Notes: a model not told the origin generated them from the sequence alone. A stretch of 64,000 bases of DNA from Manihot esculenta (GCF_001659605.2 NC_035172.2:30121342-30185341), one strand, 5' to 3'. Shown: positions 45,401 to 57,629, counted from the first letter of the stretch. A program made the numbers and translations.

Positions 45401-47414
45401 AGCAGAAGTTTGTGTGGACCGACCAATGCGAAGAGAGTTTTGAAGAGCTTAAGAAGAGGTTAACTTCAGCACCAGTGTTAGCTCTGCCATCTAGTGATGA
45501 AGACTTCTCAGTCTATTGTGATGCGTCCCGTGTGGGATTGGGTTGTGTGTTAATGCAGAATGAAAGGGTGATTGCTTATGCTTCTAGACAGCTGAAGAAG
45601 CATGAGTTGAATTACCCCACCATGACCTGGAGATGGCAGCAGTAATCTTTGCACTCAAGATGTGGAGGCACTACCTCTATGGGGTTAAATGTGAGATCTT
45701 CACAGATCATAAGAGCCTGCAGTACATCCTGAGTCAAAGAGATTTGAACTTGAGACAGAGAAGATGGGTGGAGCTGCTGAGTGACTATGATTGCAAGATT
45801 CAATACCATCCGGGTAAGGCGAATGTTATGGCAGACGCCTTAAGCCGAAAATCACTCGGCAGTTTGACCCACATATCGGCTGAGAGGAGGCCAGTAGTGA
45901 GGGAGTTCTTCGAGCTCATGAATGAGGGTCTACAGTTGGAGTTGTCTGGTACAGGTGCTTTGGTAGCCCAGATGAGAGTGGCACCCGTGTTTCTGGAGCA
46001 GGTGGCTCAGAAACAGCATGAGGACCCAGAGTTAGTGAAGATTGCCAGGACTGTTCAGTCAGGCAAGGATAGTGAGTTCAGATTCGACAACAAGGGGATC
46101 CTCCGCTATGGGAGTCGATTATGTGTACCAAATGACATAGGGCTAAAGGGAGACATTATGAGAGAGGCTCATAATGCGAGATACAGCGTTCACCCTGGAG
46201 CCACCAAAATGTACCAAGATTTGAAGAAAGTTTATTGGTGGCCAGCTATGAAGAGAGAAGTGGCACAGTTTGTGTCAGCCTGCGAAGTGTGTCAGAGGGT
46301 GAAGCTGGAACATCAAAAGCCGGCTGGAATGCTTAACCCGCTATCTATTCCAGAGTGGAAATGGGAAAATATAGCTATGGACTTTGTAGTGGGGTTACTG
46401 GCGACGTCCAACAGATTGGACTCCATATGGGTGATTGTGGACAGACTCACCAAATCTGCTCACTTCATCCCTGTCAGGAGTGGTTATTCTATGGACAAGT
46501 TGGCGCAGGTGTATGTTGATGAGATCGTCAGGCTGCATGGGGTTCCTGTTTCAATAGTGTCCGATAGAGGGCCCCAGTTCACCTCCAGATTTTGGCGGAG
46601 TCTGCAGAATGCCATGGGTACCAGGTTGGATTTTAGCACTGCTTTCCATCCACAGACGGACGGACAATCAGAAAGGACCATCCAGACCATAGAGGATATG
46701 CTCAGAATGTGTGTGCTGGACTTTGGCGGTTCTTGGCGGCAGCATCTACCTTTGGTGGAGTTTGCCTACAATAACAGCCATCATGCTAGCATCGGGATGG
46801 CTCCATATGAAGCTTTGTATGGGAGGAAGTGCAGATCACCTGTTTGCTGGGAAGAAGTTGGAGAAAAGGCCTTGGCAGGGCCTGAGCTAGTAGAGATCAC
46901 CAGCAGGGTAGTACCCATAATTAGAGAAAGGATCAAGACTGCTGCAAGCAGACAAAAGAGTTATGCAGACATCCGCAGAAGGCAAGTAGAGTTTCAGGAG
47001 GGGGATCTGGTATTGCTCAAGGTGTCTCCTATGAAAGGAGTGGTTCGCTTTGGGAAGAAAGGTAAACTAGCCCCACGATACATCGGACCCTTTGAAATCT
47101 TGCAAAAGATTGGAAATGTGTCGTACAAGCTGGATTTACCTGCTTCAATGGAAAGAATCCATCCGGTTTTCCATGTTTCAATGTTGAGGAAGTTTGTGTC
47201 AGATTCGGGCAAGGTTCTTAGTGAGCCTGATGTGGAGGTCCAAGAGGATCTCACCTATGTTGAACAGCCAGTACGGATCATAGACACCCAGATCAGAAAG
47301 CTAAGGAACAAGGAAATCCCGATGGTGAAAGTCCTTTGGAACCACCACAATATGGAAGAATGCACCTGGGAGACACGGGAGTCTATGCTCCAGCAGTACC
47401 CTCATCTCTTTTAA
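42429..47414 (+). pseudogene. Tekay-A gag-pol with two frameshifts, a nonsense codon and a mutated RT active site
   Basis: Gag starts at ATG 42429, 8 nt after a TTTTTCAG acceptor-like site. Lesions, by comparison with Tekay-B and Tekay-1: a 1-nt insertion near 43409 (gag C-terminal part); the RT catalytic motif FIDD reads FIDA (GCT at 45082-45084); TGA at 45238-45240 in place of a Gly codon; and a 1-nt deletion near 45620 in RNase H (HDLEMAAV region). The integrase core and chromodomain-like tail (to 47414) read openly. The element could only have moved before these changes, or with enzymes supplied in trans. Confidence 0.9.
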
Positions 47415-47484
47415 GGTTAGATCTCTATGTGTTTATGTGCTATGTATGTATGTTATATTGATTGCTTTGCATGTGCTAGTTGAG

Positions 47485-47521
47485 GAACATTCGGGGACGA
47501 ATGTTCTTAAGGGGGGGAGAA
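47485..47521 (+). promoter_or_regulatory. Hairpin and polypurine tract of Tekay-A
   Basis: GAACATTCG/CGAATGTTC stem at 47485-47506, then AAGGGGGGGAGAA (47509-47521) directly before the 3' LTR. Confidence 0.8.
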
Positions 47522-49152
47522 TGTAATACCCGGCTAGACTCCGGTATCGGAATTCCTACCGTCCGGTGGAATCTCGGATGTCGGAAGCCTCTAGTAGGGT
47601 AGAAACATGTTTTCATAAAATGTTTTAATGTATTTCATGATTTTAAGTAAAAAGGAAATGAGTTTTTGCATGAAAACAACCTTGGAGGAAAACTCAGGTT
47701 CGGCCGCCGAACATGCATGTGCTTCGGGTGTGCCTTAGGCCCCCGAAAGCATAAGTGAGGGAAATTCAGGTTCGGCCGCCGAATTTGCATGCGTTGCGGA
47801 GGCACGTTCGGCTCCCGAATGTGGCCTGGCCAGCCACCTATAAAGGGGTCCCTTAACCGAAAACGGGCGAGTTTTTCTCCCCATTTTCGGTCAAGGTGAG
47901 CTCTCCGCCGTCCCTCACCGATCTTGAGTTTCTTCCTTCCATTCTTCATGATTTTTATGAGTTTGCAACTTTGTTTTGAAGGTTTTGAACATTTGAGCAA
48001 GTTTTGGAGCTTGGAGGTTCAAGGAACTCTCTCTCTCCCATTTTCCGAGCTAGGGTCGTTCCCCTCTCGATCTTAAAGAGGTTCGGACCCGAGGAACCGA
48101 GGACCCCAGCAGTGAGTCAGCTGCTTCAGTCTTTGTCAGAGCTAGTTGAGGTGAGTAGAATAAACACTTATGTTTTAAAGCAAAATCAATATAGATTTGA
48201 GCATGTTCATGCATCACGAATGCTATGTGATATTCTAGGTTACTTGCATTAGAATTCACGAATATGTTGCATTGCATAATTTGATGATGATGTGGATGGT
48301 TATTGGATGATCCTTAGTCCTCGATATGATGCGATGTGATATGATACGGTATGGTACGGAAGTCCAGGTTGTACCCATTCTACGTCCCTGGCACTATGGA
48401 AAAAAAAGTCCAGGTTGTACCCATTCTACGTCCCTGGCACATTGGAATGTTATGTAATGTTATGTTATGTTAAGAGAAAGACCGGTTGACCCATTCTACG
48501 TCCCGGCACTTTGGAATGTAGAGGACTCTTGGTGACAATACCATCCGTGATGTGATTTGTCTGTGATGTGTTGCATTCTATTATAGCATATGATTTAAAT
48601 GTTTTGTTATTCTGCTCATTGGGCTCTAGTAGCTCACCCCTTTTCCCTAATCCCCCAGGGTTGCAGGTACAGGCTAGACAGGGAAGTCAAGGTGAATGAA
48701 GTCTTGAGTTGTAATAGTTAGAATGTGGACATGATAAATTGTATAATGATGTAAAAGTTATGAATAGTTATGTCATGTATATGTTGATTATGAGATTGAG
48801 GTTTAGAAGTTGTGCTTGACCGAGTTTGTATAGTAATCCCTTTTGTAAACATGATCTATGTTTTATGATGCTTTTGTAACCAAACTCTATATATATAAAT
48901 GTCACCCCATTGGGGCACTGTTGGGACTCCACAGAGGAGTCAATGTTTATAACCATGTTATGTATAGTGCATGCACAGGATGAGTTTGGTGAATGAATGT
49001 AAAGGAAAGTTCAAATTTTTTATGTATGTTCTTGATCATGTATGGGATTAAACAGGTTTACAGGTTGTATGTCAGGCTTGCTATGGGTCCCGGCGGCCTT
49101 AAGCCGACCTGGATCCTAGCGCCGGTAACGGTCCGATTTTCGGGTCGTTACA
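47522..49152 (+). repeat. 3' LTR of Tekay-A, lacking the intron-1 segment
   Basis: The LTR is 1631 bp. The junction AAGAG|GTTCGG is at 48080/48081, the same as in the 5' LTR. It has two fewer palindrome units (each about 22 bp) than the 5' LTR in U3. Confidence 0.92.
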
Positions 49153-49157
49153 AATTT

Positions 49158-50316
49158 CATAGAGCCACATATTTCACCAAACTTGATCTAAAGGTAGGTT
49201 ACCACCAGGTCCGAGTCCATCCTCTTGAGATACACAAAACTACATTTCGTACCTACAATGGCCATTATGAATACCTCGTCATGCCTTTTGGTCTTTGTAA
49301 CGCCCCTTCAACATTCCAAGTTATCGTGATTTCCATATTTCGCCCCACCTTTGGAAATCATCTCAGTTTTTTTTATGACATCTTAATAAATAGCCGTGAT
49401 TGGAATTCACATCTTGAACATGTTATGACAACTTTCAAAATATTAAGGCAGTACTCATTTTTTGTGAACTTTCAAAATGTGTACTTAAAATGCAAGAACT
49501 AGAATATTTGAGTCATATTATTACCTCCGCTGGTATCAAGGTTGACAAAAAAAAAATCTACACTATGGTGGGTTGGCCTAGGCCTACTAACATTTCTGAG
49601 TTGCATGGGTTTTTAGGTCTCACAGGTTATTACTGAAAGTTTGTTTGGCACTATGGAATCATTGCCAGACACTCACTAATTTATTGAAGAAAGGGCAATT
49701 TGAGTGGAATGATGAAGCTGAGAATGCCTTTACTATTCTAAAACAGGCTATGACAACTACACCCATCCTTGTTATGCCGAACTTCTATGAGCCATTTATT
49801 ATGGAAGTAGATGCTTCCTGTGACGGTATAGGAGCACTTTAACCTAGAAGGGTAGGTCAATTTTATTTATGAGTCGAACTATGGGTGTAACAAAAAGAGC
49901 ATAGTCCATTTATGCAAAATAGATGTTGGCCATCCTCCAAGCTAACAAAACTTGGAGACCTTACTTGTTGGGACAGAAGTTCTATATTCATATGGACTAG
50001 AAGAGTCTAAAGCATCTGTTAGAGCAACGCATCATCACTCCGGAACAATAGCAATGGGTGGCCAAATTGCTTGGTTGTGACTATGAAATCCGTTATAAAC
50101 CAAGCAAGGAAAATAGTGCTGTCGATGCATTGTTCAGGATGTCTGGTAGTCCATCCCTTGCTGCCATTTCTGTTCCACAAACTTCGTTATGGGATGGCAT
50201 TAAATCTGCAGCTCAAGATGACTCTTACATCAAAAAATAGGGAAACTAACCACGGATAAACCGAAGCAGCCTTATAGTTGGCATAATGGCTTGGTTCTCT
50301 ACAAGAATAGAGTTGT
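49158..50316 (+). pseudogene. Reina-like RT second part and RNase H remnant
   Basis: It resumes RT with ATYFTKLDLKVGYHQVRVH and GHYEYLVMPFGLCNAP. The catalytic region is degraded (FFYDILINS). RNase H remnants include EVDASCDGIGA and ENSAVDALF. Multiple stops and frameshifts. It ends at the solo-LTR target site GTTGT (50312-50316). Confidence 0.8.
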
Positions 50317-52397
50317 TGTAACGACCCAAAAATCAGACCGCTATCGGCGCTAGGATTCAGATCGACTTAAGGTCGCTGGAACCCGTAGCAAACCTACTAT
50401 ACATCTTGAGTACCTAATAAAAATCTCATACATGATCATACATTTTCATAAAAATTTTAAACATTTCATATATCAAGCTCAAACTGTGTATGCATCATAA
50501 ACTGTATATAAAAAAACCCACACTAGAGCCCTCATCAAATGCTCTAGTATGGTCAACAACACATACATCACGCTTGGTTCAACATAACTCATCATTAAAA
50601 CTTTTACATAATAATCATGTTTACAGGGATTTACAAAACATAAACTAAGGCAAAACACAAATCTAATCCATTGCATAGTACATGTCCACTACTATTCTAT
50701 TACATAAACTTATACCAGCCTCTAGTCGACCTCCCAAGCTATTCTTGACCCTGCAAACCTGGGGTTAGGGGAAAGGAATAAGCTACAAGAGCCTAGTGAG
50801 CAAAACATAAAAACAGTTTAATAATCATATGCTCTCATGAAATGCATCACAACACAAACAATACATATCAAAGATGGACTTGTCATCAGTAACTCTCTAC
50901 ATATTCTAAATAATGTCCGGCCCTCGACGGAGTTCCTCAGAACTTCCTTTTAAAACATATAATAACATATCCAAATTGCCAGGGGCATAGAATGGGTCTC
51001 GACCTGGACTTCCGTATCATATCATATCATATCGAGAGCTAGTGGGTCATCCAATATCCATCCACATCAACAGAAAATTATGCAATGCATCATATTCTTG
51101 AATTCTAATGCAAACAACCTATTACATAACATGGAATTCGTGATGCATGAACATGCTTAAAAGTTGATTACTTTAAAACAATAGATTAGTTTAGTTCTAC
51201 TCACCTCTAGCTGACGCTTGCCTAACAATGACGCAGATAGCTCACTGAAGGCCTCTATGGTCTCCCTAGTCCGATCCTACACAGGTGGACTTCAATGAGG
51301 AACCAACAACACTAGAACAAAACTTTAAATAACTCCCCAAAAATCTCCTAAAACAGCATAAAACATGCATATGAAACAAGCAAAGTAAGGTTGGGTAGGG
51401 GACTTTCGGCAGCAGGTTCGGCTGCCGAAGGTCCCTACAGATCCGAAAGTCAGGCACTTTTGGGGGCAGGTTCGGCAGCCGAAGGTCTCCACAGATCCGA
51501 AAGTCACTAACCTTCGGGGGCAGGTTCGATGGCCGAAGGTCCCCCACAGATCCGAAAGTCAGGGACTTTCGGAGGCTGATTCGGCGGCCGAAACTCCCTT
51601 ACAGATCCGAAAGTGCATGCTTTCGGGGGCATATTAGGCGGCCAAAAGGCTGCCTCCCATGCAGGTTTGGCGGCCGAACCCTATTTCGGCAGCCGAATCT
51701 AGGTCCTCTAGAATGGCAGAACTCGATTCTGCCTCATGCATTTCAGCCCCAAAACTCTCAAATCCTCACACCCAATTCCCACAACATGCATACTCACTCC
51801 ACCATGCATAAGGGGTAAACAAACTAGTCTAAACCCCAACCAAACAACAACAAAACACAAGAGAGAGCACACATTCATCAAAACCCAACCCAAAGCCTAT
51901 AACCTCAAATCTAGCCAAAACATGCATTTTTAACCCTTAACCCTTTTTAAAACTTACTTAAAACATATGAAAATGTAAGGATCTACACTTACCTCTTGAA
52001 GATCTAAGGTAGACGAGACCCAAGCTTGGAGTTGAGGAGAAACGGTCTCCAAACTTTAAAATATTGGATTCAAGCTTAAAACTTCAAAAATAAACGAAAA
52101 CTCATGAAAACTTGAAGGATTTGAAGGAAAGACATAAAATCATCAAAGGAAGGGCAAGAACTCACTTTTGCCCAAAAATGGAGAGAGAAACTCCCCCATT
52201 TTCGGACTGGAGGCCTCTTATAGGTGGCTGGCCAGACCAACTTCGGGGGCCGAAAGGAGAGCTCCCGCGGCAGCACTATGTTCAGCAGCACTATGTTCGG
52301 CGGCAGCACTAGGTTCCGACATCCGAGATTCCGGATTCCAACGGGAATTCCGTCGGAAGGTTGGAATTCCGACGCCGGAGTCTAGCCGGATATTACA
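50317..52397 (-). mobile_element. Solo LTR 3 of the Tekay-like family, minus orientation
   Basis: It begins TGTAACGACCC and ends GATATTACA (the family termini reversed), with perfect TSD GTTGT (50312-50316 and 52398-52402), in the Reina-like coding region. It retains the leader signals on the minus strand: TATAAGAG (52222-52215), donor 1 AAGAG|GTAAGT (GT at 51992), acceptor 1 TGTGTAG| (AG at 51278-51277), a 72-nt segment 51276-51205, and donor 2 GAG|GTGAGT (GT at 51204). Confidence 0.92.
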
Positions 52398-52402
52398 GTT
52401 GT

Positions 52403-53717
52403 GGTGCCCTCCAATTCTCCAATAATGGATCAGCTTCTGCATGAATTTCATGATTCACCAATAGGAGGCTATTTGAGGGTTCTGCGGACCTACAAGCGTT
52501 TGGCTCAACAATTTTATTGGCATTCTATGCACAAATTCATCAAAAACTTTGTGGCTTCATGTGAGGTATGCCAACGCACTAAAAATAGAAAATCTGTCAC
52601 CTGTAGGTCTTCTTCAGCTATTACTCGTGCCATGCCAACTTTGAGATGATATTACAATGGATTTTATAGAGGGACTACCAACTTCCAATGGGAAGAATTC
52701 TATTCTGGTGATCGTCGATAGATTAAGCAAATCTGCTCATTTTGTGGCATTGGCTCATCCATATACAGCAAAGGCAGTAGCAGAGAAATTTATTGAAAAT
52801 GTTGTGAAGCTTCATGGCATGCCCAGGTCTATTATTTCGGATAAAGATCCGATATTTCTTAGCCGATTTTGGTAGGAATTCTTCAAGATGTCAGGCACAC
52901 AACTTAAGATGAGTTTCGCCTATCATGCTCAGACCGACGGCCAAACGGAGGTGGTTAACAGGTGCAATGAGTAGTACTTGCATAATTTTCTGTATTAGTA
53001 GCCTCGCAAATGGCTCTCGTTCCTTCCTTGGGCTGAATTCTAGTACAATACTATATATCATGCTTCTACTGGTATGTCCCCTTTTCAGACTCTTTATGGC
53101 AGACCTCCTCCCTCCATCCCGAAATACTTTGCCGATGACTGCCCTGTCAATGACGTGGACCACAATTTGAGGGCACGTGACGAGTTATTACAACAGCTCA
53201 AACTCAACCTTCATGCCGCAAACAATCAGATGAAACATCAGGTGGATTCAAAGTGAAGGGATGTTGAGTTTCAAGTTTGGCGATTTGGTATTCTTCAAGC
53301 TACACCCATATCGCCAACAATTTGTGTTTCGACGAGCTAGCCACAAGCTTTCTAGCCGATTCTATGGTCCTTATCCTGTGTTTTGACGAGCTAGCTACAA
53401 GCTTACAAGTTACAACCCCATCTGGGTCGCGTATTCATCCTGTCTTCCATGTTTCTTTACTTAGGAAGAGGGTGGGTGAAGGGATTCAAGCTAGTTCAGA
53501 TCTTCCACCTAAGACTGATGATGGAGTCCTGAGTATGGAACCAGACGTTGTGTTAGAGACTCGTTGGTTTAAGTGAGGATCTAAATTTGTTGAACAAGTA
53601 TTAATAAAATGGAAAAAGTTAACGGCCAAAGAGGCAACATGGGAAGATTCTCAGACAGTAAAGGAGCAGTTTCCTACGTTTGCCATTGGACAAGGTCGTT
53701 GTCAAAAAGAAGAGTAT
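52403..53717 (+). pseudogene. Reina-like integrase and chromodomain-like tail remnant
   Basis: An HHCC finger (HDSPIGGYL ... CEVCQRTK) is at 52450-52585. The integrase core starts near 52657 ([36 protein letters not shown]) and is broken by TAG at about 52873. Later fragments include HPVFHVSLLRKRVG (about 53430) and the chromodomain-like WKKL..EATWED (about 53610-53650). A purine tract AAAAAGAAGAG precedes the 3' LTR. Confidence 0.8.
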
Positions 53718-54073
53718 TGATGCGCCACATCATTCCCTTCCTGTGTCCAAAAAGAATTCAAAGTATTACTCCAATTGATGGATAGGTGGTTAAGCTTGGA
53801 TAGGTGGTTAAGCTTGCTACGTGACTATTTTATTTCATTCTGTTTTGATAGTTTCCTGATTTTGTGTTTTCATTTTAGTGGGTAAATTATTTTAGTGGGT
53901 TGTTATCATCCTTAATCATGCACTAAGAATCAAGAATAGTTTTTGAGTCTTATTTGTATTTAAGTCCTATTTGAATTCAATGAAGGGAAGATGATTCTTA
54001 TTCTCAACAACTGTGGTTTTGTTCTCACCCAAATAGAATAAACAAATTCTTATAGCTTTGACTGGATCTATCA
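53718..54073 (+). repeat. 3' LTR of the Reina-like element
   Basis: The LTR is 356 bp, TGATGC...CTATCA, with TSD ATTTT following. It contains an 18-bp local duplication (GGATAGGTGGTTAAGCTT, twice near 53780-53815) that is absent from the 5' LTR. Confidence 0.8.
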
Positions 54074-54078
54074 ATTTT

Positions 54079-54285
54079 ACATCTCAGTGAGTGATTCATC
54101 CATCTGAACGAGTGTGAAGGTATTGGATACCCTTGGCTCTGCCAATGCAAATTTCAAGCTTTTTCGATAAATGCATAAACCAATATAATCTTAGACCTCT
54201 CATCACAAATATCAAATTAATGAAACGAGATGGCGGTGGCAGATTTGGGATACGAACATGAACTCAGTTTGGAATTCTAAGCAGA
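54079..54285 (-). pseudogene. CrRLK1L kinase pseudogene, upstream half
   Basis: It aligns with about 735-985 of the intact kinase gene: ACATCTCAGTGAGTGATTC against ACGTCTCGGTGAATAAATC, then CCAATGCAAATTTCAAGC, CATAAACCAATATAAT, GAGATGGCGGTGGC and GTTTGGAATTCT. About 55 bp of the expected sequence near 54155 is missing. Together with 29190-29343 it forms one kinase fragment split by the Reina-like insertion. Confidence 0.78.
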
Positions 54286-54605
54286 GAAACTATCTTCTTC
54301 ATTCTGATTTATTTTAAACATGGTCTGAAGGCATGGAAAGTAAACATAGTTTTCCAAGGGAAAAGAAGCTTAGAAATCATAAACCTATTGCTTATGGTCC
54401 AATTCTGTTACAAACACAAATCCACAATTTCACAACAATATTAGGTGCCAAAAAGAAATTTAATATACCAAAACAACAAGACAGTAGATAAAAGGGAAAA
54501 TTTTACATACTACAGAGAGGCTAAGCTTGTTATGCATGTTTACCTCAATATCTTCATCTATTACCTAGCATCACCAATTTTCAACTGGTAGGAGACTTCA
54601 GTTTT
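54286..54605. other. 3' flank of the second kinase gene
   Basis: It is non-coding but homologous to the 3' flank of the first kinase gene (TAGGTGCCAAAAAGAAA is shared with 29-45). It includes an ancestral C-terminal extension in frame down to TAA at 54561-54563. Confidence 0.6.
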
Positions 54606-56996
54606 CTACGTGTTTTCAGTGTCCTCCCTATCATATTTTTCCACTGACATGCTGAGAGATGGAAAACGTTGCAAGCCTAGCAGGGTTGAAGCATCAATTG
54701 CACTGTCGTCATGGGGCTGTCTCTGTATAGCTGTTTGTTGCAATTGCCATGTATACTCCAAGTCCCACAGCACATCTCCCATGGGAGGCCTATCAGCACC
54801 ATATTTTTGCAGACATTTCTCTGCTACCTCAGCAAATTTTCTTAGGGAGTTGGGATTAATCTGACTCTTTATTGAAGGATCCACAATCTGATCAAGTGTC
54901 CCTTTGTTCTTGCAAATCATTCCCCACTCAGCTAGATTCACTTGCTCCCATGGAAGCAAGATATTGATAGCCGGTCTTGCACAAAGAGCCTCAAGAAGCA
55001 CTACACCAAATGAGTAGACATCAGATTTTTCTGTCAACTGTTGAGTCCTGAAGTAATCAGGATCGAGATAACCGAATGTTCCTTTAACACCTGTGCTGAC
55101 ATGGGTTTGATCAGGAGGACCTACTCTTGAAATGCCAAAATCAGCAACTTTAGCGATAAGATCTTCATCAAGCAAGATGTTTGTGGACTTGACGTCCCGG
55201 TGAATAAATCCCCCAGCAGAACCTCTGTGGAGATAGTGAAGACCCTTTGCTGCACCAATGCAAATTTCAAGCCTTAGCTTCCAGGATAAGGAAGGCAGAG
55301 CTGAGTTATATAGGTGATCCCTCAATGTACCCTTTTCCATGAATTCATAAACCAATATCATTTCTGACATTTCATCACAATACCCAATCAGGGAGACAAG
55401 ATGGCGATGACTAATCTTGGATAACACCATAATTTCTGTTTGGAATTCCAAAAGGCCTTGGCTTGATCCTGGCTGACTTCGTTTGACAGCAACTCTCGTT
55501 CCATTCCTAAGTGTTCCTCTGAAGACATGCCCAAATCCACCCTTACCGACTATCCTTTCCCCATCGAAATTATTGGTTGCAAACTGAATTTCAGCGAAAG
55601 ATATCTTTAATCCAAGGTTTAAGTCGGGTAAATGGGAGCTGATCACGCTTCCCTTAGGCATCCTATTCTGAGAACTTGCCCCTCTATGTACAGGCATTGG
55701 TGACCACTCCCAGTTTTCTAGTGTGTTTGGTTTCCTGTATCTTAAGCACAAGCCTATAACAACTGCCAAAATGCAGATGAGAGCCAAAACTCCAATAATT
55801 GGACCAGCAACAACAAAGATACTTTTGTTTGGTTGGCCTTCCAGAGACACCACCAAGCTTTTGTTCATCACAAACTCCATAATCTCAAGTCCATTTAGAT
55901 AAGCTGTTTTGTCAATATAATCATCAGGGCCTACACTGATTTTGATGTATCCAGAATCTTCAGAATCAACCACCAGATCGTAAAAGTTGGGATAATTGAA
56001 AGTGTTGATATTTTCAGTTTTTTCACCGTCAATATAGAGATTAAATTCAAAAACAGCACCAATATTGTTACAGAAATGAAAGCGAACAAAATGTCGAGTA
56101 TTGTTCCTTACACTGAAGCGCCAAGTTATCTTCAGCAAATCTGCTTCCTTGCTATTGTCTTTAACTTCCTTGCAAGTTCTATAAACAATATCTGGGGCAA
56201 AATATTCACTGGCTTCAAGAGTCTCTCCGTACGTACCATTAAAAAAGGCACAAGTTTTTGCAGAAGTTGAGGAAATTACATAATCATCATCTTGCTACCA
56301 ATTCCTCCAAAGGGAGTCATTAGCTTCCTTAACCTCTGGACCTCCAACGTTGATCCTGTGAATTGTTTGTAAAGCCTCAGGCAGTAAATCATAGTAAAAT
56401 CCACTTTTAGTCTTCACAGGACGAACTGCTGTGTCATTATCCATGATAAAGTCTGATGGAAGAAGAATGACTTCTATGGCATTAATAAAAGCAAAAGATG
56501 AAGGTAGAAATTGTATTTCTAACTTCCCTTCATTGATTGTGAGAAAGAATTCCTTGATCACCGGGAAGCTGTTTTGAGCTCTGAAATTTGACAACAGCAA
56601 AAAGTTCGAAGTTGAAACATCAAACAAAGCATCTGTTAGTTTAATTCCTTGGGATTTGAAAACAAAGAAATGAAGGCGAACCAAGTAAGTTCCATGTTTA
56701 GTTATACTGAGCTCATATTGAGATTTCTGTCTGTAAAGTCCTGCTGTTTGATAGAGAGAAGAAGTGTTTGGTAAAGGGCTACTGCTATAGATAGCCTCAC
56801 TATATCCTGATGTGAAAGAAGAGTTGGAATTGATATCGCCGACAAAAGTCCGGCCACTAACATTAACACTGGAGTCTGATCCACAGTTGATGAAGTACTT
56901 GACTGGATTAGTACTGTGGACTGATGAAAATGACAGAAGATAAATGAACAGAAGGAACAGAGGAGAGAGCTTGTTGTGGATGTGAAGCATTTCCAT
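54606..56996 (-). pseudogene. CrRLK1L receptor kinase paralogue with in-frame nonsense codons
   Basis: It has the same architecture as the kinase at 73-2592: signal peptide (about 1-28), malectin-like ectodomain, TM (about 393-420) and kinase with GKGGFG, Lys505, HRD at 599-601 and DFG at 619-621. One frame runs from ATG 56996 to 54606, except for TAG at codon 234 (56295-56297). There the intact paralogue has a sense codon (W-V-P-D against W-stop-Q-D). The terminal TAG (54606-54608) also looks premature: the next codons continue in frame with the paralogue's C-terminus (QLKI.DAR) to TAA at 54561. Everything else is conserved, so inactivation is recent, allelic, or an assembly error. Readthrough or restart at Met287 would give a TM-kinase without most of the ectodomain. 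Confidence 0.85.
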
Positions 56997-57629
56997 GGCA
57001 ATTGGTGCCTTTTGCTGGTTCTTTCAATGGGAAGGAAGCTTATCAGCTGTTGAAGATGAAGGCAGACTGAATAGCAATTTAGATATGCATATCAACTTGA
57101 GGCAAAGACTTGCATTGACTAGCATGACTTCCTTCATGACAAATATCAGCTTTTTTTTCTTCTATAGAAGGAAAGCGTGGGGAATTAGCCCCAAGTTGAC
57201 TTGCACTTGTCAGATTGGATATCCATCTTTGAGTCAATTTTGATTGAAAGATATTACCAGCCTCTCGAGCTCCTGACTCCAGGCCCAAAATTTACAAGTC
57301 CAAGAGGCCAAACCCAGCCAAGAAAAATACGCAGCAACAAACTATTTGACATGGCCCCTGGTTTTTTCAATCTGTCCACTGTACAAGACAGGTGGCGATC
57401 AGTGTTGACATCCCATTAAAGTGTAGAGCACCAAGAAGGCAAGAAAGAAACTTGAGTGCCAAATAATATGAAAAGGACAATTCTAAGTTAGGATTCTTTT
57501 CCATCCACTGACACTGCTGAAATAGCAAATTTCAGACCTTTGTTTCACCCAAGCCAAATCAAAACGAGGGCAGCTAGATCAGTGTCAGAATGAGACAAGA
57601 AATCTGCGCAACTGTTCTTAAAATATATT
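56997..57629. other. Upstream region of the second kinase gene
   Basis: It is non-coding and less AT-rich than the surrounding intergenic DNA. It should contain the promoter and 5' UTR. I see no convincing element; the short ORFs on both strands are unsupported. Confidence 0.45.

Larger units (their letters stand above)
30919..49152 (+). mobile_element. Tekay-A: full-length Tekay-like chromovirus with processed LTRs, interrupted by Tekay-B
   Basis: It is inserted in the Reina-like RT. The TSD is AACTT (30914-30918) and AATTT (49153-49157), one mismatch. The 5' LTR is 30919-32207 plus 41786-42165, split by Tekay-B; the 3' LTR is 47522-49152. The LTRs are about 0.6 kb shorter than those of Tekay-1, because the segment between donor 1 and acceptor 1 is missing from both. 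The PBS for initiator tRNA-Met is at 42169-42181; hairpin and polypurine tract are at 47485-47521. Confidence 0.92.
29344..54073 (+). mobile_element. Reina-like chromovirus, degenerate, carrying nested Tekay elements
   Basis: Short LTRs lie at 29344-29674 (3' end eroded) and 53718-54073. The perfect TSD is ATTTT (29339-29343 and 54074-54078). Its own sequence is 29344-30918, 49158-50316 and 52403-54073, about 4.4 kb. Coding remnants run in order gag zinc knuckle, protease, RT, RNase H, integrase and a chromodomain-like tail (WKKL..EATWED). The reading continues across both insertion points: VEDMLDEL before Tekay-A joins HRATYFTKLD after it, and KNRVV joins VPSNSP across the solo LTR. Short LTRs and the CFNCDEKFSHGHRC knuckle fit the Reina/Tcn1 group. 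Confidence 0.85.

Noticed and set aside
53277..53576. 99-codon ORF as a host gene
   Set aside because: It includes the HPVFHVSLLRK motif of the Reina-like pol end and a local duplication; it belongs to the degraded element.
57000..57420. Possible short gene upstream of kinase 2
   Set aside because: Overlapping small ORFs on both strands with no family signature; more likely promoter and UTR sequence.
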